A program made the position numbers and the translations under genes. From assembly GCA_026393275.1 (NCBI GenBank), contig JAPLAM010000017.1, positions 20,091 through 84,090 of the forward strand: a stretch of DNA of 64,000 nt. The letters are read 5' to 3'. Within the stretch, counting starts at the first letter, position 1; every line of letters begins with the position of its first letter. This DNA is from Arthrobacter sp. (GTDB lineage: Bacteria; Actinomycetota; Actinomycetes; Actinomycetales; Micrococcaceae). Shown one piece after another: positions 1 to 11,212 of the stretch. Under the pieces are notes generated by a model, which saw only the letters and a list, made by a program, of their open reading frames with translations, had not been told where the DNA came from and searched no databases.

Positions 1-1
1 G

Positions 2-115
2 CTGGACTGCACGGCCGACCCCCGCGACGCGGCCCGAAGCCGCCTCGGCTGCCAGGTCATCCTCGGCAACGGCCTCGAAGACCTCGAAGTCGATGTGCCC
101 GGCAGCCAGGTCTGA
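2..115 (+). CDS. 2Fe-2S ferredoxin, C-terminal end (partial)
   Basis: Only the last 37 residues are in the window; the 5' part lies upstream. The reading frame ends in a TGA just before the ferredoxin reductase start. It contains RLGCQV followed by a short acidic tail with LEVDVPG, which matches the region of the fourth cluster cysteine and C-terminus of plant/adrenodoxin-type ferredoxins. The family carries electrons from a flavoprotein reductase to a Rieske oxygenase or cytochrome P450. The reductase gene immediately downstream fits that pairing. The frame is too short for the ORF track. The other three cysteines cannot be checked here. Confidence 0.72.
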   Translation: MDCTADPRDAARSRLGCQVILGNGLEDLEVDVPGSQV

Positions 116-119
116 AGCC

Positions 120-1345
120 ATGGACAACATCGTCGGCAACGGCCAGGCCGGCATCCAGCTGGTCGACTCCCTTCGCACCGAGGGCTACACCGGCCGGATC
201 ACCGTCATCGGCGAGGAAGCCCACTTCCCGTATCAGCGCCCGCCGCTGTCCAAGGACTACATGTCCGACGCCAAGACCCCGCTGCCGCTTCCGTTGCGGG
301 CGGAGCGGTTCTTCGCCGGGAACGACGTCGACTCCCGCCTGGGCGTTCGGGTCACCGCCGTCGACCGGGCACGCCGCACGGCAACGCTCGACGACGGCTC
401 CCGGCTGGTGTATTCCAAGCTGGTCCTCGCCACCGGGGCCGCCAACCGTGAACTCAGCGTTCCCGGCAGCGGCCTGGCCGGTATCCACGGGCTGCGGACG
501 CTCTCCGACGCCGAGGCTGTCCATGCCCGGCTGGCCGTAGCGCGCTCCGTCGTCGTGATCGGCGCCGGATTCATCGGCCTGGAATTCGCGGCGGCGGCCC
601 GGCAGCGCGGCCTCGACGTGACGGTGCTCGAGTTTGCGGACCGGCCCATGGGCCGTGCACTGTCCCCGGCCATGTCGGGCTATTTCGCCGGAGCCCACGA
701 GCGGATGGGCGTGCAGCTTCGGTTCGGTGAAGGCATTGCCTCCTTCGAGGGGCGGGACGGACACGTGTGTTCCGCCGTCAGCACCGCCGGGCACTCCTAC
801 CCCGCCGACCTGGTCCTGGTCGGCATCGGCGTCATCCCGAGGACGGAACGGCCGCGACAGCCGGGCTGCCGGTGGACAACGGGATCATCGTGGATGGCGC
901 CCTGCGCACCCCGGACCCGGACATCTTCGCCCTTGGGGACTGCGCCAGCTACCCCAGCCGCCATGCCGCCGCCCGCACCCGGCTGGAGTCAGTGCAGAAC
1001 GCCACGGATCAGGCCCGCCATCTGGCCCGGTCCATCCTGGGAAGCAGCGAGGGCTACGCCGAGTTGCCCTGGTTCTGGTCCCAGCAGGGCCCGCTGAAGC
1101 TGCAGATTGCCGGCCTGAGCCAGCACGCGGACCAGACGGTGCTCCGCGGGGATCCGGCCTCCGGCAAGTTCTCGATTTTCTGCTACCGGAACGGCGAGCT
1201 TGCCGCCGTCGAGTCCGTCAACCACCCGGCAGACCACATGGCCGCGCGGCGGCTGCTAAGCCAGGGCCGGTCGCTGACGCCGGCGGACGCGGCGGACCCC
1301 GGCTTCGACTTCAAGACCCATTCCCGGGAAGTCGCCGTGGCGTAG
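120..1345 (+). pseudogene. FAD-dependent ferredoxin reductase with a one-base frameshift
   Basis: The product would pass electrons from NAD(P)H through FAD to the ferredoxin just upstream. The ATG at 120 follows the ferredoxin stop by four bases, so the track start at 93 is too early. The N-terminal dinucleotide motif (GNGQAG), a second Rossmann motif (GAGFIG, about residue 145) and the C-terminal FAD motif (FALGDC) are all present. However, the first half is read in the frame of the ORF at 93 and the second half in the frame of the ORF at 767. The break is near 849: reading GAAC(T)GGCC would restore ELAATA. This is either a real inactivating deletion or a sequencing error. The rest of the protein is full length and undamaged, so error or very recent loss are both possible. 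Confidence 0.82.
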
Positions 1346-1405
1346 GACCACGTGTTGGCCCGGATGCCCCGCACGCCCGGCCAGGGCTCGTCCGGGACAC
1401 CCGGG

Positions 1406-2182
1406 CTAGCGGTGGGTGAATTCGGGCTGCCGCTTCTCGCTGAAGGCGGCCATGCCTTCCTTCTGGTCCTCGGTGGCGAAGAGTGAGTGGAAGACGCGGC
1501 GTTCGAACAGCACGCCCTGCGCCAGCCCGGTTTCGAAGGCGGCATTAACCGCTTCTTTGGCCACCATGGCCACCGGCTTGGACTTGGCCGCAATCACTTC
1601 GGCGGCTTTCACGGCCTCGTCGACGACGTCGGCGGCCGGGACCACGCGGGACACCAAACCGGCCCGTTCGGCCTCCGCGGCGTCCATGAAGCGGCCGGTG
1701 AGGATCATGTCCATCGCCTTGGCCTTGCCCACCGCGCGGGTGAGGCGCTGCGAGCCGCCCATGCCCGGGAGGACGCCGAGGTTGATTTCGGGCTGGCCGA
1801 ACTTGGCGTTGTCGCCCGCGATGATGAAGTCGCACATCATGGCGAGCTCGCAGCCGCCGCCGAGGGCGAAGCCGGAAACCGCCGCGACCACCGGGATGCG
1901 CAGCCGGGTGAAGTCTTCCCAGCCGCGGAACCAGTCGGCCGCGTACATCTCCATGTAGCCCTTGGACTGCATCTCCTTGATGTCCGCGCCGGCGGCGAAG
2001 GCCTTGGCGGATCCGGTCACCACGACGGCGCCGACGTCGGGGTCCGTGTCCATGGCGGTCACGGCGGCCACGAGTTCGTCCATGGTCGCCTTGTTCAGGG
2101 CGTTCAGCGCCTGGGGCCGGTTGAGCGTCACGAGGCCCACGCGGCCGCGGCGCTCCACCAGAATGTTTGTGTACTCGGTCAT
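1406..2182 (-). CDS. enoyl-CoA hydratase (crotonase family)
   Basis: This 258-residue protein has the normal length of a crotonase. It carries the oxyanion-hole segment (AAGADIKEM, near residue 65) and the region of the two catalytic glutamates (GGCELAMM and [10 protein letters not shown]). In valine breakdown it would hydrate methacrylyl-CoA to 3-hydroxyisobutyryl-CoA. It is the last gene of the mmsA operon: its start overlaps the mmsB stop by four bases, so translation is probably coupled. The family also hydrates short-chain enoyl-CoAs of fatty acids and isoleucine, and the sequence alone does not settle the substrate. The operon context favours valine. Confidence 0.9.
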   Translation of the reverse strand: MTEYTNILVERRGRVGLVTLNRPQALNALNKATMDELVAAVTAMDTDPDVGAVVVTGSAKAFAAGADIKEMQSKGYMEMYAADWFRGWEDFTRLRIPVVAAVSGFALGGGCELAMMCDFIIAGDNAKFGQPEINLGVLPGMGGSQRLTRAVGKAKAMDMILTGRFMDAAEAERAGLVSRVVPAADVVDEAVKAAEVIAAKSKPVAMVAKEAVNAAFETGLAQGVLFERRVFHSLFATEDQKEGMAAFSEKRQPEFTHR

Positions 2183-3123
2183 GCCTGTCCCTTCGGCTGA
2201 TGGTCGGATTTGTCCCGGATGTCGGTGATGATGCCGGAGAAGTCCCGGCCGGCACCGCCTTCCGCGGCAAAGCTATCGTAAATTTCGGAGGCGAGCGGAC
2301 CCAGCCGGGCGGCGACGCCGCTGCTTTCGAGGGCGTTGAGGGCCAGCTTCAGGTCCTTGGCCATCAGCGCCCCGGCGAAGCCCGGCTGGTAGTCGCGGTT
2401 GGCGGGGCTGGTGGGAACCGGCCCCGGCACGGGGCAGTTGGTGGTCAGCGCCCAGCACTGCCCGGACGCAGCGGAGGCGACGTCGAAGAGCGCCTGGTGC
2501 GTCAGGCCGAGCTTCTCGCCGAGCACGAAGGCCTCGCTGACGGCGATCATCGAGACACCCAGGATCATGTTGTTGCAGATCTTCGCGGCCTGCCCGGCAC
2601 CGTGCTCGCCGCAGTGGACCACGCGTTTGCCCATGACTTCCAGCATCGGATTGACCGCGTCGAAGTCCTCGGCCAGCGCGCCGACCATGAAGGTCAGGGT
2701 TCCCGCTTCGGCTCCGACCACGCCGCCGGAGACCGGCGCGTCGACGGCCCGGTGGCCGGCGGCGACCGCCAGTGCGGCGGCCTCACGGGCCTCGTCGACG
2801 TTGATGGTGGAGCAATCCAGGAACATGGTCCCCGGCGCCGCGGTGGCCAGCAGGCCCGGCTGGTCTGGAGTGCCACGGTACGCGTCCAGCAGGTGCTTGC
2901 CGCTGGGCAGCATGGTCAGCACGACGGCGGCGCCCGCGACGGCCTCGGCGGCCGTTTCCACGGTGTCGATCCCGTGGGCACGGGCGGCTTCCAGCGCCGC
3001 CGGTACCACGTCATAGCCCGTCACGGTGTAACCGGCCTTGACCAGGTTCACGGCCATCGGGCCGCCCATGTGGCCGAGCCCGAGGAACGCGATCCGGCCT
3101 TCCTGTCGTGTGGTCTCAGGCAT
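2179..3123 (-). CDS. mmsB: 3-hydroxyisobutyrate dehydrogenase
   Basis: A 314-residue member of the beta-hydroxyacid dehydrogenase family that oxidises 3-hydroxyisobutyrate to methylmalonate semialdehyde with NAD+. The N-terminus has the nucleotide-binding motif [10 protein letters not shown]. The substrate-binding signature DAPVSGGV is near residue 138 and the catalytic-lysine region KICNNM follows. Its start overlaps the hydrolase stop by eight bases and its stop overlaps the enoyl-CoA hydratase start. It therefore sits between the enzymes that make its substrate (the hydrolase) and use its product (mmsA), which supports the specific assignment over related tartronate semialdehyde reductases. 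Confidence 0.93.
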   Translation of the reverse strand: MPETTRQEGRIAFLGLGHMGGPMAVNLVKAGYTVTGYDVVPAALEAARAHGIDTVETAAEAVAGAAVVLTMLPSGKHLLDAYRGTPDQPGLLATAAPGTMFLDCSTINVDEAREAAALAVAAGHRAVDAPVSGGVVGAEAGTLTFMVGALAEDFDAVNPMLEVMGKRVVHCGEHGAGQAAKICNNMILGVSMIAVSEAFVLGEKLGLTHQALFDVASAASGQCWALTTNCPVPGPVPTSPANRDYQPGFAGALMAKDLKLALNALESSGVAARLGPLASEIYDSFAAEGGAGRDFSGIITDIRDKSDHQPKGQA

Positions 3124-4221
3124 TGTTCTTCTCCTTTGAAGAGAGCTTCAGTTCGCGGTCGCCCAGCGGCGCGAAGTAGGCCTCGACGTCGTCGTCGCTG
3201 ACCTGCGCGAGGGTGGCCGGTCGCCAGTGTGGCGTGCGGTCCTTGTCCACCACCTGGGCGCGGATGCCCTCGCGGAAGTCGGGGCCGGTGAGGAACCGCA
3301 GGCCCACCCGGTACTCCTGCTCCAGGGCTTCGGCCAGGCTGAGCCCGCGGACGCGGCGCAGTGAGGCCAGCGCCACCTTGACTGCGGTCGGCGACTTGGC
3401 CGCGATCGTACCGGCGGCGTCGGCTGCCTCGCCGACGGCATTTCCGCTGGTCTCTTGGTCAAAGGCCTGCAGCCGGCGCAGGATTTCCTCGGCGTCGTCG
3501 CTCGCGTAGCAGGCATCGATCCAGTCCTGCTGCGCGGCGAGGACCGACGACGGGGCCGGTTCCGCGAACCGTGCGACGGCGGCGTCCACCGGCTCGCTTT
3601 CCAGTGCCGCTGCCAGCTCCGGCAGGCAGTCGGCGGGCACGAACGTGTCGGCCAGGCCCAGGAAGAGCGCATCCGCGCCGGTCAGGTGGGCACCGGTCAG
3701 GGCCGCGTGGGTGCCCGTCTCCCCGGGCGAGCGGGAAAGCAGCAGCGTGCCGCCGACGTCGGGCACGAACCCGATGGTGGTTTCCGGCATGCCCATCCGG
3801 GTGCGTTCGGTGACGATCCGGACCGAGCCGTGCGCGGAGATTCCCACCCCGCCGCCGAGGACCAGCCCGTCCATGAACGCCACGTAGGGCTTGGGGTATT
3901 CCGAAATCAGCAGGTTCAGCCGGTACTCGACGGCCCAGAAGTCCGCTGTCGCGTCGCCGCCGCCGAGCATGTCCCGGTAGATGGCTACGATGTCGCCGCC
4001 GGCGCACAGCCCCCGGTCACCGGCGCCGCGGACCAGGACGGCGGCAACGGCGTCGTCCTGCGCCCACAGCGTGAGCTGGTCCAGCATCGCCGCGGCCATG
4101 CCCGCGGTCAGCGCATTGACGGCTTTGGGCCGGTTCAATGTGACGACGCCGAGCCGGCCGCAGCGCTCGAACAGGACTTCGGCGGCCTGCTCTGCGGTCG
4201 TTTCGGCGGCCAGGTCCGGCA

Positions 4222-4222
<1 letters not shown>
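3116..4222 (-). CDS. 3-hydroxyisobutyryl-CoA hydrolase
   Basis: A 368-residue crotonase-fold protein, about 100 residues longer than an enoyl-CoA hydratase, as is usual for the HIBYL-CoA hydrolase branch. The oxyanion-hole segment GLCAGGDIVAIYRDM lies near residue 70. The PETTIGFVPDVGG segment carries the conserved glutamate and the aspartate that distinguish hydrolases from hydratases. It releases 3-hydroxyisobutyrate and CoA in the valine pathway. The ATG overlaps the mmsA stop by one base (TGATG), so the two are co-translated. Confidence 0.92.
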
Positions 4223-5721
<1,499 letters not shown>

Positions 5722-6325
5722 GATGGAATGCTCCTTTGCATGTGACCCAGATCATCTCTGCACCCGAATATACTCGGACTTCCTACTAATTTCCAGAGTG
5801 GGCGGGGGGGCGGAATGCAACGTCCCGGCAAAGAGCGACAGCCCATGGCTCCACAATCTGCGCCAGCTTAGGCAAGATGAGCACTGCTGGTGTTCGGAAT
5901 ATTTTGGGGGCCACTGCTCACGGCCGGTGCAGTCTGGTCCAAAGAGGGCATAACCTCGGCCGAGGTGGTCCGCAACGGCTCGAAAGCCACTGGCAGAACA
6001 TACAAATTGAGTTCACCTACCTCCATACCGCTTTCTGCAGATCCGGGCAGCGGTGGCGTCCATGGCTGCCTCCGTCTCGAAAACGAGTATGCCTACTCGT
6101 GTTTGGCCTGTGGCACTCGCCATAAAATGATTATGGTCCTCATGCCGGTTGAGCCCCTATCCGGAGCCCGGAAGCACTGAGTTCGCTCCTAAATGGCATG
6201 GGTTTGCCTTCTCAACCGTTGCAGAAGACCGCCACGTTGTGAGGGGTCGCCATGCCTGCGTTAGCTGCCGTCAAGTTCGGGTTTCGGGATGCCCAAGGCC
6301 GCGTCGAAAGTCGCGGGGCCCGGCG
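5722..6325 (+). other. intergenic region, divergent from mmsA
   Basis: About 600 bases without a convincing gene. The mmsA side holds its ribosome binding site and presumably its promoter. The rest contains short overlapping ORFs with no coding character, and a CCTCGGCCGAGG palindrome near 5955. The long ORF beginning at 6149 is an upstream extension of the secreted protein and is not needed to explain its start. I see no RNA gene here. Confidence 0.5.
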
Positions 6326-7033
6326 ATGAACACAAAGGTCCTCGCACCAGTCCTGGCATTAATGTTGACTGTCATCGGTTTCGCCGCGGCGCCGGCCGCG
6401 ACGGCAGCATCACCGGCACCGTCTCCGGCGGCTCCGAATGCCGTCAAAGTCATCGACTCGACCAGCGTCATCAATGACCCGGTCTGGTTCACAAAGGCCT
6501 ACGCCGCCGGTTTCAGGCTGTACGTGCTGCATTCAACCGCCTGGGGCACCTGCACTCCTTGGTACAACACTGCTTCCCAGCTCGGGATGGCCATCGCTGC
6601 CGGCCTCAAGATCGCCGTCTACACCAGGGATCCGGGGTGTTGGCAGGGAGGAATCAGCGCGGCCGGTCCGTACCGGTCCCAACTGCAGTTCTTCGCCCTG
6701 GACGTGGAGCCAGGCGGGCCAGTGGTCACCCGGGCCATGATCGACGGCGTGACAGCAATGGGTGTCCGGCCGGTCATCTACACCGGATCCGCGATGTGGC
6801 CGCAGATGACCAACGGCAGCACAGCATTCGCCAACATACCGCTCTGGGACACCCACGCCGGAAATATCGACTACAACCAATGGACCGCCGACTACCTCTC
6901 TCCCGCCCCAGTGGAATACGGAGGCTGGAACACCCCCACCACCATGCGGGTGGGAGTCCAGCAAAAGCTAAACCACATTCTCGAAGGAGTCGCCGTCGAC
7001 CTGAGTTCCTTCGACGCTTCATTCCTCAAGTAG
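6326..7033 (+). CDS. secreted glycoside-hydrolase-like (GH25/DUF1906-type) protein
   Basis: The ATG at 6326 gives a clean signal peptide: a basic start, a long hydrophobic core and an AxA site around ATAASPA. This start is preferred over the track start at 6149. The mature part, about 200 residues, begins with VIDSTSVIND and has alternating strands ending in acidic positions (AVYTRDPG, FALDVEPGG, PVIYTGS, LWDTHAG). That layout resembles the TIM-barrel lysozyme-like domain of GH25/DUF1906 proteins, in which ALDVE would hold catalytic carboxylates. A cell-wall lytic or binding role outside the cell is inferred. It appears monocistronic, on the opposite strand to mmsA. Confidence 0.62.
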   Translation: MNTKVLAPVLALMLTVIGFAAAPAATAASPAPSPAAPNAVKVIDSTSVINDPVWFTKAYAAGFRLYVLHSTAWGTCTPWYNTASQLGMAIAAGLKIAVYTRDPGCWQGGISAAGPYRSQLQFFALDVEPGGPVVTRAMIDGVTAMGVRPVIYTGSAMWPQMTNGSTAFANIPLWDTHAGNIDYNQWTADYLSPAPVEYGGWNTPTTMRVGVQQKLNHILEGVAVDLSSFDASFLK

Positions 7034-7112
7034 CCGAACAGGCGGATGCCGGGCAAGCCCTCGGGCAGCTCGGGCGGCTCCCCCACCGGGCCAAGTTCGG
7101 TAAGTTAGGACT

Positions 7113-7919
7113 GTGAAGATTGCTACCTGGAATGTGAACTCGCTCCGTGCCCGTGCCGACCGCGTTGAGGCCTGGCTCCAGCGCACCGACTGTGATGTCC
7201 TGGCCATCCAGGAAACCAAGTGCAAGGACGACAATTTCCCGTGGGAGCTGTTCGAGCGCATGGGCTACGAGGTCGCCCATTTCGGCCTGAGCCAGTGGAA
7301 CGGGGTGGCCATCGCCTCCCGCGTGGGGCTCGACGACGTCGAACGCACCTTCGTGGACCAGCCCGCCTTCGGCAAGGGCGGCAAGGACGAGGTCCAGGAG
7401 GCCCGCGCGATCGGCGCCAGCTGCGGCGGGATCCGGGTCTGGAGCCTGTACGTGCCCAACGGCAGGGCGCTCGATGACGAGCACATGCCCTACAAGATCA
7501 GCTGGCTGGACTCGCTCCGCGCCCACGCCGAGGGCTGGGTCCAGGCGGACCCGGACGCCCAGATCGCGCTGATGGGCGACTGGAATATCGCCCCGCGGGA
7601 CGAGGACGTGTGGGACATCGACTACTTCCGCACCGCGGGCCTGACCCACGTCAGCGAACCTGAACGCGCGGCCTTCCACGCCTTCGAAGACGCCGGCTTC
7701 ACCGACGTCGTCCGGCCGTACACACCCGGCCCCGGGGTGTATACCTACTGGGACTACACGCAGCTGCGTTTCCCGAAGAAGGAAGGGATGCGGATCGACT
7801 TCGCCCTCGCCTCCCCCGCGCTGGCAGCCCGGGTGACCGGGGCATCGATCGACCGCGAGGAACGCAAGGGCAAGGGCGCCTCGGACCACGCCCCGGTGAT
7901 CGTGGAGCTGGCCGACTGA
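7113..7919 (+). CDS. xth: exodeoxyribonuclease III
   Basis: A 268-residue AP endonuclease/3'-5' exonuclease of the endonuclease-exonuclease-phosphatase fold, used in base-excision repair. Visible family motifs are ATWNVNSLRAR at the N-terminus, IQETKC with the metal-binding glutamate near residue 34, the catalytic GDWNIAP near residue 150, and SDHAPV near the C-terminus. The start is GTG at 7113. The length is standard and nothing is missing. Confidence 0.95.
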   Translation: MKIATWNVNSLRARADRVEAWLQRTDCDVLAIQETKCKDDNFPWELFERMGYEVAHFGLSQWNGVAIASRVGLDDVERTFVDQPAFGKGGKDEVQEARAIGASCGGIRVWSLYVPNGRALDDEHMPYKISWLDSLRAHAEGWVQADPDAQIALMGDWNIAPRDEDVWDIDYFRTAGLTHVSEPERAAFHAFEDAGFTDVVRPYTPGPGVYTYWDYTQLRFPKKEGMRIDFALASPALAARVTGASIDREERKGKGASDHAPVIVELAD

Positions 7920-7950
7920 TGGACGGCCGCCGGGGAAGCGCAGGCCCGCG

Positions 7951-8808
7951 ATGACCGGGAACCTCTACCGCGGCCAGGCCGGACTGCCGTTTTCCTCGAC
8001 GCTGCGGGTCTACGAGCCCCTGGAAGCCTTCCCCGCCGACCAGCAGGAGAGCCTGCGGACCGCCGGCGCCCGTTCCGAGTCGCGGGCCGCCGTGGAAAAC
8101 GCCGAGCTGCTCGCCTCGCTGGGCCGCATCACCCGCCCCGGCGGGGATCCCTTCCCCACCGGGCATACCGACCTGGTCCGGGTGCTGGCCGTCAGCGGTT
8201 CCGGCGGCGAGACCAGGCTGCTGTACTGCCCCAGCCAGCTGGTGCTCCGGGCCGGGCTGGCCGCCAACGCTCTGATGGAGGGAATCCACGGCCCGCTGGC
8301 CCAGCTGCTGATCCCCGAGGAGCAACGCGACCGGCACCAGGAACGCATCGACCAGGTGAAAGCCCGCGAAGGGGTCCGCCGCGTCCACACCCGCGCGTCC
8401 ACCTGGGGAATCCCGTTCAGCTGGTTCTGCCTCTTCCAGGAATCTGATCCCACGGATGTGGTGGAGGCCGGCGGCCGGATCGTCACCGTGCGCATCCGGT
8501 CAACCATCCGCGCCGCCCTGAACCGGGTCAGGCACGCCGTCGCCCACCTGGCCCTCGCCGCCCCGGACCTTGACATGCTGGAGGACCTGACCCAGCTCAC
8601 CGAATGGCTGGAACTCTTCCACACCGACTCGTTCGTGGAACTGGACTACGGCGCGTTGGCGGACAAGGTCTACCCGGACGACTCACCGATGGACGTGCGG
8701 CTGGGAATTGAATGCCTCGCCGAAGGCGACATGACCGGCGCGGCCGCCGCCTACCGGCGGCTGGCCTCCCGCTGGATCCCGATCCGGCAACTGGCCCGCG
8801 CCTCCTGA
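7951..8808 (+). CDS. conserved hypothetical protein (actinobacterial)
   Basis: A 285-residue soluble protein that I do not assign to a functional family. It starts 31 bases after xth and could be co-transcribed with it. It has no signal peptide or membrane segment. It contains patches such as YCPSQLVLRAGLAANALMEGI and a late acidic stretch (YGALADKVYPDDSPMDVRL) followed by a helical tail. Codon use matches the neighbours and the frame is open throughout, so it is a real gene. Function unknown. Confidence 0.75.
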   Translation: MTGNLYRGQAGLPFSSTLRVYEPLEAFPADQQESLRTAGARSESRAAVENAELLASLGRITRPGGDPFPTGHTDLVRVLAVSGSGGETRLLYCPSQLVLRAGLAANALMEGIHGPLAQLLIPEEQRDRHQERIDQVKAREGVRRVHTRASTWGIPFSWFCLFQESDPTDVVEAGGRIVTVRIRSTIRAALNRVRHAVAHLALAAPDLDMLEDLTQLTEWLELFHTDSFVELDYGALADKVYPDDSPMDVRLGIECLAEGDMTGAAAAYRRLASRWIPIRQLARAS

Positions 8809-8841
8809 GCCCGCGACGCCGAGAACCGCGTCGCCGGGACC

Positions 8842-9939
8842 CTACGTCCGGCGCAGCCGCTGGCCGGACATCGGCGCGAGCGGCTCCGCAAGCCGCGGGG
8901 GCGCCGTCGTACCCCGTACGATCAGCCGGTGCGGGGCGACGACGGAACGCACCGCTCCGGTGACCCCGTCGAGTTCGTCCAGGAGCATCTTGGTAGCCAG
9001 CTCGGCCTGTTCGTCGGGGCGCTGGCCGACGGTGGTGAGCCCGACGGCGGCTGCGAATTCGTGGTCGTCGATCCCCACCACCGAGAGCTCCTCCGGAATC
9101 CGGACGCCCGCGCCACGGGCCTCAAACATGACCCCCATGGCCATCTCGTCCGAGGCGCAGAAGATCGCGGTGGGCTTCGGACCGGGCAGACCCCACAGCC
9201 GTTGGAACGCTTCCTGGCCGCTGCGGACGGTGAAGTCCCCCCACTGGTCCCACTCCGGCCGGACGTCCAGCGCCGCCCGGGCCATGACATCCTGGAACGC
9301 CTGGATCCGCACCCGCGGGACGTCGAAGTTCAGGTCCGTCTCGTCGTCGCCGTGCAGCAGCGCGATGTCCCGGTGGCCCAGGTCGATGAGGTGGCGCACC
9401 GCGGTGGAGGCGGCGTCGTAGTCGTCGATCCCGATGTAGGCGCAGCCCTCGACGTGGCCGCCGACGACGACCAGCGGGATGTCGATCTTGTGCAGGTGTT
9501 CCAGTTCCTCGCGGGTCAGGGCCATGCAGAGGACCAGGAGCGCGTCGATTTGCTTGTAGACCATGGTCTTGCTGAACAGCCGCTCGCGGTGGCTGCCGTG
9601 GCCGCCCAGATTGAACAGCGACAGGTTGTACTGGCGGCCGTGCAGTTCCCGGTCCGCGCCTTCGATGGCCTTGGAGAAAAACCAGCGGCTGACGAAGGGT
9701 GCCAGCACCCCGATGGTCCGGGTCCGGCCGGTGGCGAGGCCCGATGCCGAGGATGAGGCCACGTAGCCGAGGTCCTCGGCGATTTCGAGGATCTTCTCCC
9801 GGGTGGCCGGCGAAACCCGGGGCAGCCCCCGCACTGCTCTGGAAACGGTGGCGGTGGAGACGCCCGCGGCGGTCGCCACGTCCTCGATGCTGACGCCGGA
9901 ATGGCCGCCGCGCTGCGCCCTGTCAGTTGTCCGTGCCAC
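8842..9939 (-). CDS. LacI-family transcriptional regulator of the adjacent sugar importer
   Basis: A 365-residue repressor with a GTG start. The LacI-type helix-turn-helix is at residues 17-36 (IEDVATAAGVSTATVSRAV), with the hinge and minor-groove helix next. A periplasmic-binding-protein-like effector domain with LFNLGGHGSHRERL and GIDDHEFAAAVGL follows. It lies downstream of the ABC sugar importer on the same strand. A consensus LacI operator sits in the importer promoter at 13619-13632, so it most likely represses that operon until an inducing sugar binds. The sugar identity cannot be read from sequence. Confidence 0.9.
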   Translation of the reverse strand: MARTTDRAQRGGHSGVSIEDVATAAGVSTATVSRAVRGLPRVSPATREKILEIAEDLGYVASSSASGLATGRTRTIGVLAPFVSRWFFSKAIEGADRELHGRQYNLSLFNLGGHGSHRERLFSKTMVYKQIDALLVLCMALTREELEHLHKIDIPLVVVGGHVEGCAYIGIDDYDAASTAVRHLIDLGHRDIALLHGDDETDLNFDVPRVRIQAFQDVMARAALDVRPEWDQWGDFTVRSGQEAFQRLWGLPGPKPTAIFCASDEMAMGVMFEARGAGVRIPEELSVVGIDDHEFAAAVGLTTVGQRPDEQAELATKMLLDELDGVTGAVRSVVAPHRLIVRGTTAPPRLAEPLAPMSGQRLRRT

Positions 9940-10056
9940 CGTGTCCCCTTGTCGGCCGGCCGCAGAAGTTCGGCCGGCGTGCCGCCCCCGCGGCGCCGCT
10001 TCATCGTACTATCCGCCCGACCCGGCACCGCCCTTCGTGACGCGCCGGCGTCGCAC

Positions 10057-10314
10057 TCAGCGCCGCCGGGTGGCCGTCCGTCCGGGCAGCCGCCGCCGGA
10101 GCCGGAGCATTCCGTACAGGGCCAGCAGCGTGGCCAGCAGCCCGAGGGCCCAGCCGAGGGCCGGCTGGGCGGTCATCTCCATCCAGACGGTGACCGCCAG
10201 CAGGATCAGCGCCCAGAAGCCCAGGAACCCGATAATGATGTCGAAGTCCTCGCCCGAGCGCACCCGGCGGTGCGTGCTGCGGACTTCGCCCCGGTTCTGC
10301 CGGCCAGCCATCAC
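10057..10314 (-). CDS. small two-helix membrane protein
   Basis: An 85-residue protein with a basic N-terminus and two adjacent hydrophobic segments (IIIGFLGFWALILLAVTVW and ALGWALGLLATLLALYGML), then an Arg-rich tail (RLRRRLPGRTATRRR). The positive-inside rule suggests both ends are cytoplasmic. The GTG at 10314 is followed directly by an ATG at 10311, which may be the real start. It begins seven bases after the permease stop, so it is probably the fourth gene of the importer operon. Such small membrane proteins often follow actinobacterial sugar transporters; no function is known to me. Confidence 0.6.
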   Translation of the reverse strand: MMAGRQNRGEVRSTHRRVRSGEDFDIIIGFLGFWALILLAVTVWMEMTAQPALGWALGLLATLLALYGMLRLRRRLPGRTATRRR

Positions 10315-10321
10315 AAACCCG

Positions 10322-11212
10322 TCACTTCACGGCGCCGGCCGTCAGGCCGGCGACGATCTTGCGCTGGAAGACCAGCACCAGGATCACCAGGGGAATGGTC
10401 ACGATGGTCCCGGCCGCCATGATCGCCGTGTAGGGGATCTGGTTGGGCTGCGCGCCGGCGAAGCTCGCGATGGCGACGGTGACCGGCTGGGTCCTGTCGC
10501 TGGAGAGCTGGCTGGCGATCAGGAACTCATTCCACGAGGAGATGAACGCCAGGATGGCCGTGGTGAAGATGGCCGGAGCGGCGAGCGGCATGATCACCTT
10601 CCGGAAGGCCTGGCCCTGCGTGCAGCCGTCCACGCGGGCCGACTCCTCGAGCTCCCACGGCATCTCCCGGAAGAACGACGTCATGGTGTAGACGGTGAGC
10701 GGCAGCACGAACGAGATGTTCGGGATGATCAGGGCCTGGTACGTGCCCATCCAGCCGATGTTGGTGAACAGCTGGAACAGCGGGGTGATGAGGGCGACGC
10801 CGGGGAACATCGAGGCGCCCAGGATGAAGCCCAGCACGAGGTACTTGAACCGGAAGTTCAACCGGGCCAGGGCGTACGCGGCGAACACGCCGATCAGCAG
10901 CGAAACCACGGTGACCACGCCGCCGATGAACACGCTGTTCAGGAGCGCCTGGCCGAAGTGGTTGCCGAAGGAGGTATCGAACGCGGTCTGGAAGTTGTCC
11001 AGCGTGACGTGCGTCGGCAGGATCGAGGTGTCGTAGGTGAAGCCGACCTCGCGGAAGGCCGTCACCACCATCCAGTAGGCCGGCGCCAGGCACCAGATCA
11101 GGACGACCAGGGCGCTGATGTAGGTCCGGCCCTGGGCCAACTTCTCCCGGTTCTGGGCGGTCTTGCGCCCCTGGTCCTGCTGCGCGCGCAGCTCGGTAGC
11201 GGCGGCGGTCAT
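10322..11212 (-). CDS. sugar ABC transporter permease (MalG type)
   Basis: A 296-residue inner-membrane subunit with about six hydrophobic segments. The ABC-2 coupling (EAA) loop reads ELEESARVDGCTQGQAFRKVIMPLAAPA, which is diagnostic of MalG-type carbohydrate permeases. It pairs with the MalF-type permease encoded immediately upstream (4-base overlap of stop and start). It forms the channel for the sugar delivered by the binding protein at 12253-13533. No ATPase is encoded in the operon, so a shared MsmK/UgpC-type ATPase elsewhere is expected. Confidence 0.93.
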   Translation of the reverse strand: MTAAATELRAQQDQGRKTAQNREKLAQGRTYISALVVLIWCLAPAYWMVVTAFREVGFTYDTSILPTHVTLDNFQTAFDTSFGNHFGQALLNSVFIGGVVTVVSLLIGVFAAYALARLNFRFKYLVLGFILGASMFPGVALITPLFQLFTNIGWMGTYQALIIPNISFVLPLTVYTMTSFFREMPWELEESARVDGCTQGQAFRKVIMPLAAPAIFTTAILAFISSWNEFLIASQLSSDRTQPVTVAIASFAGAQPNQIPYTAIMAAGTIVTIPLVILVLVFQRKIVAGLTAGAVK

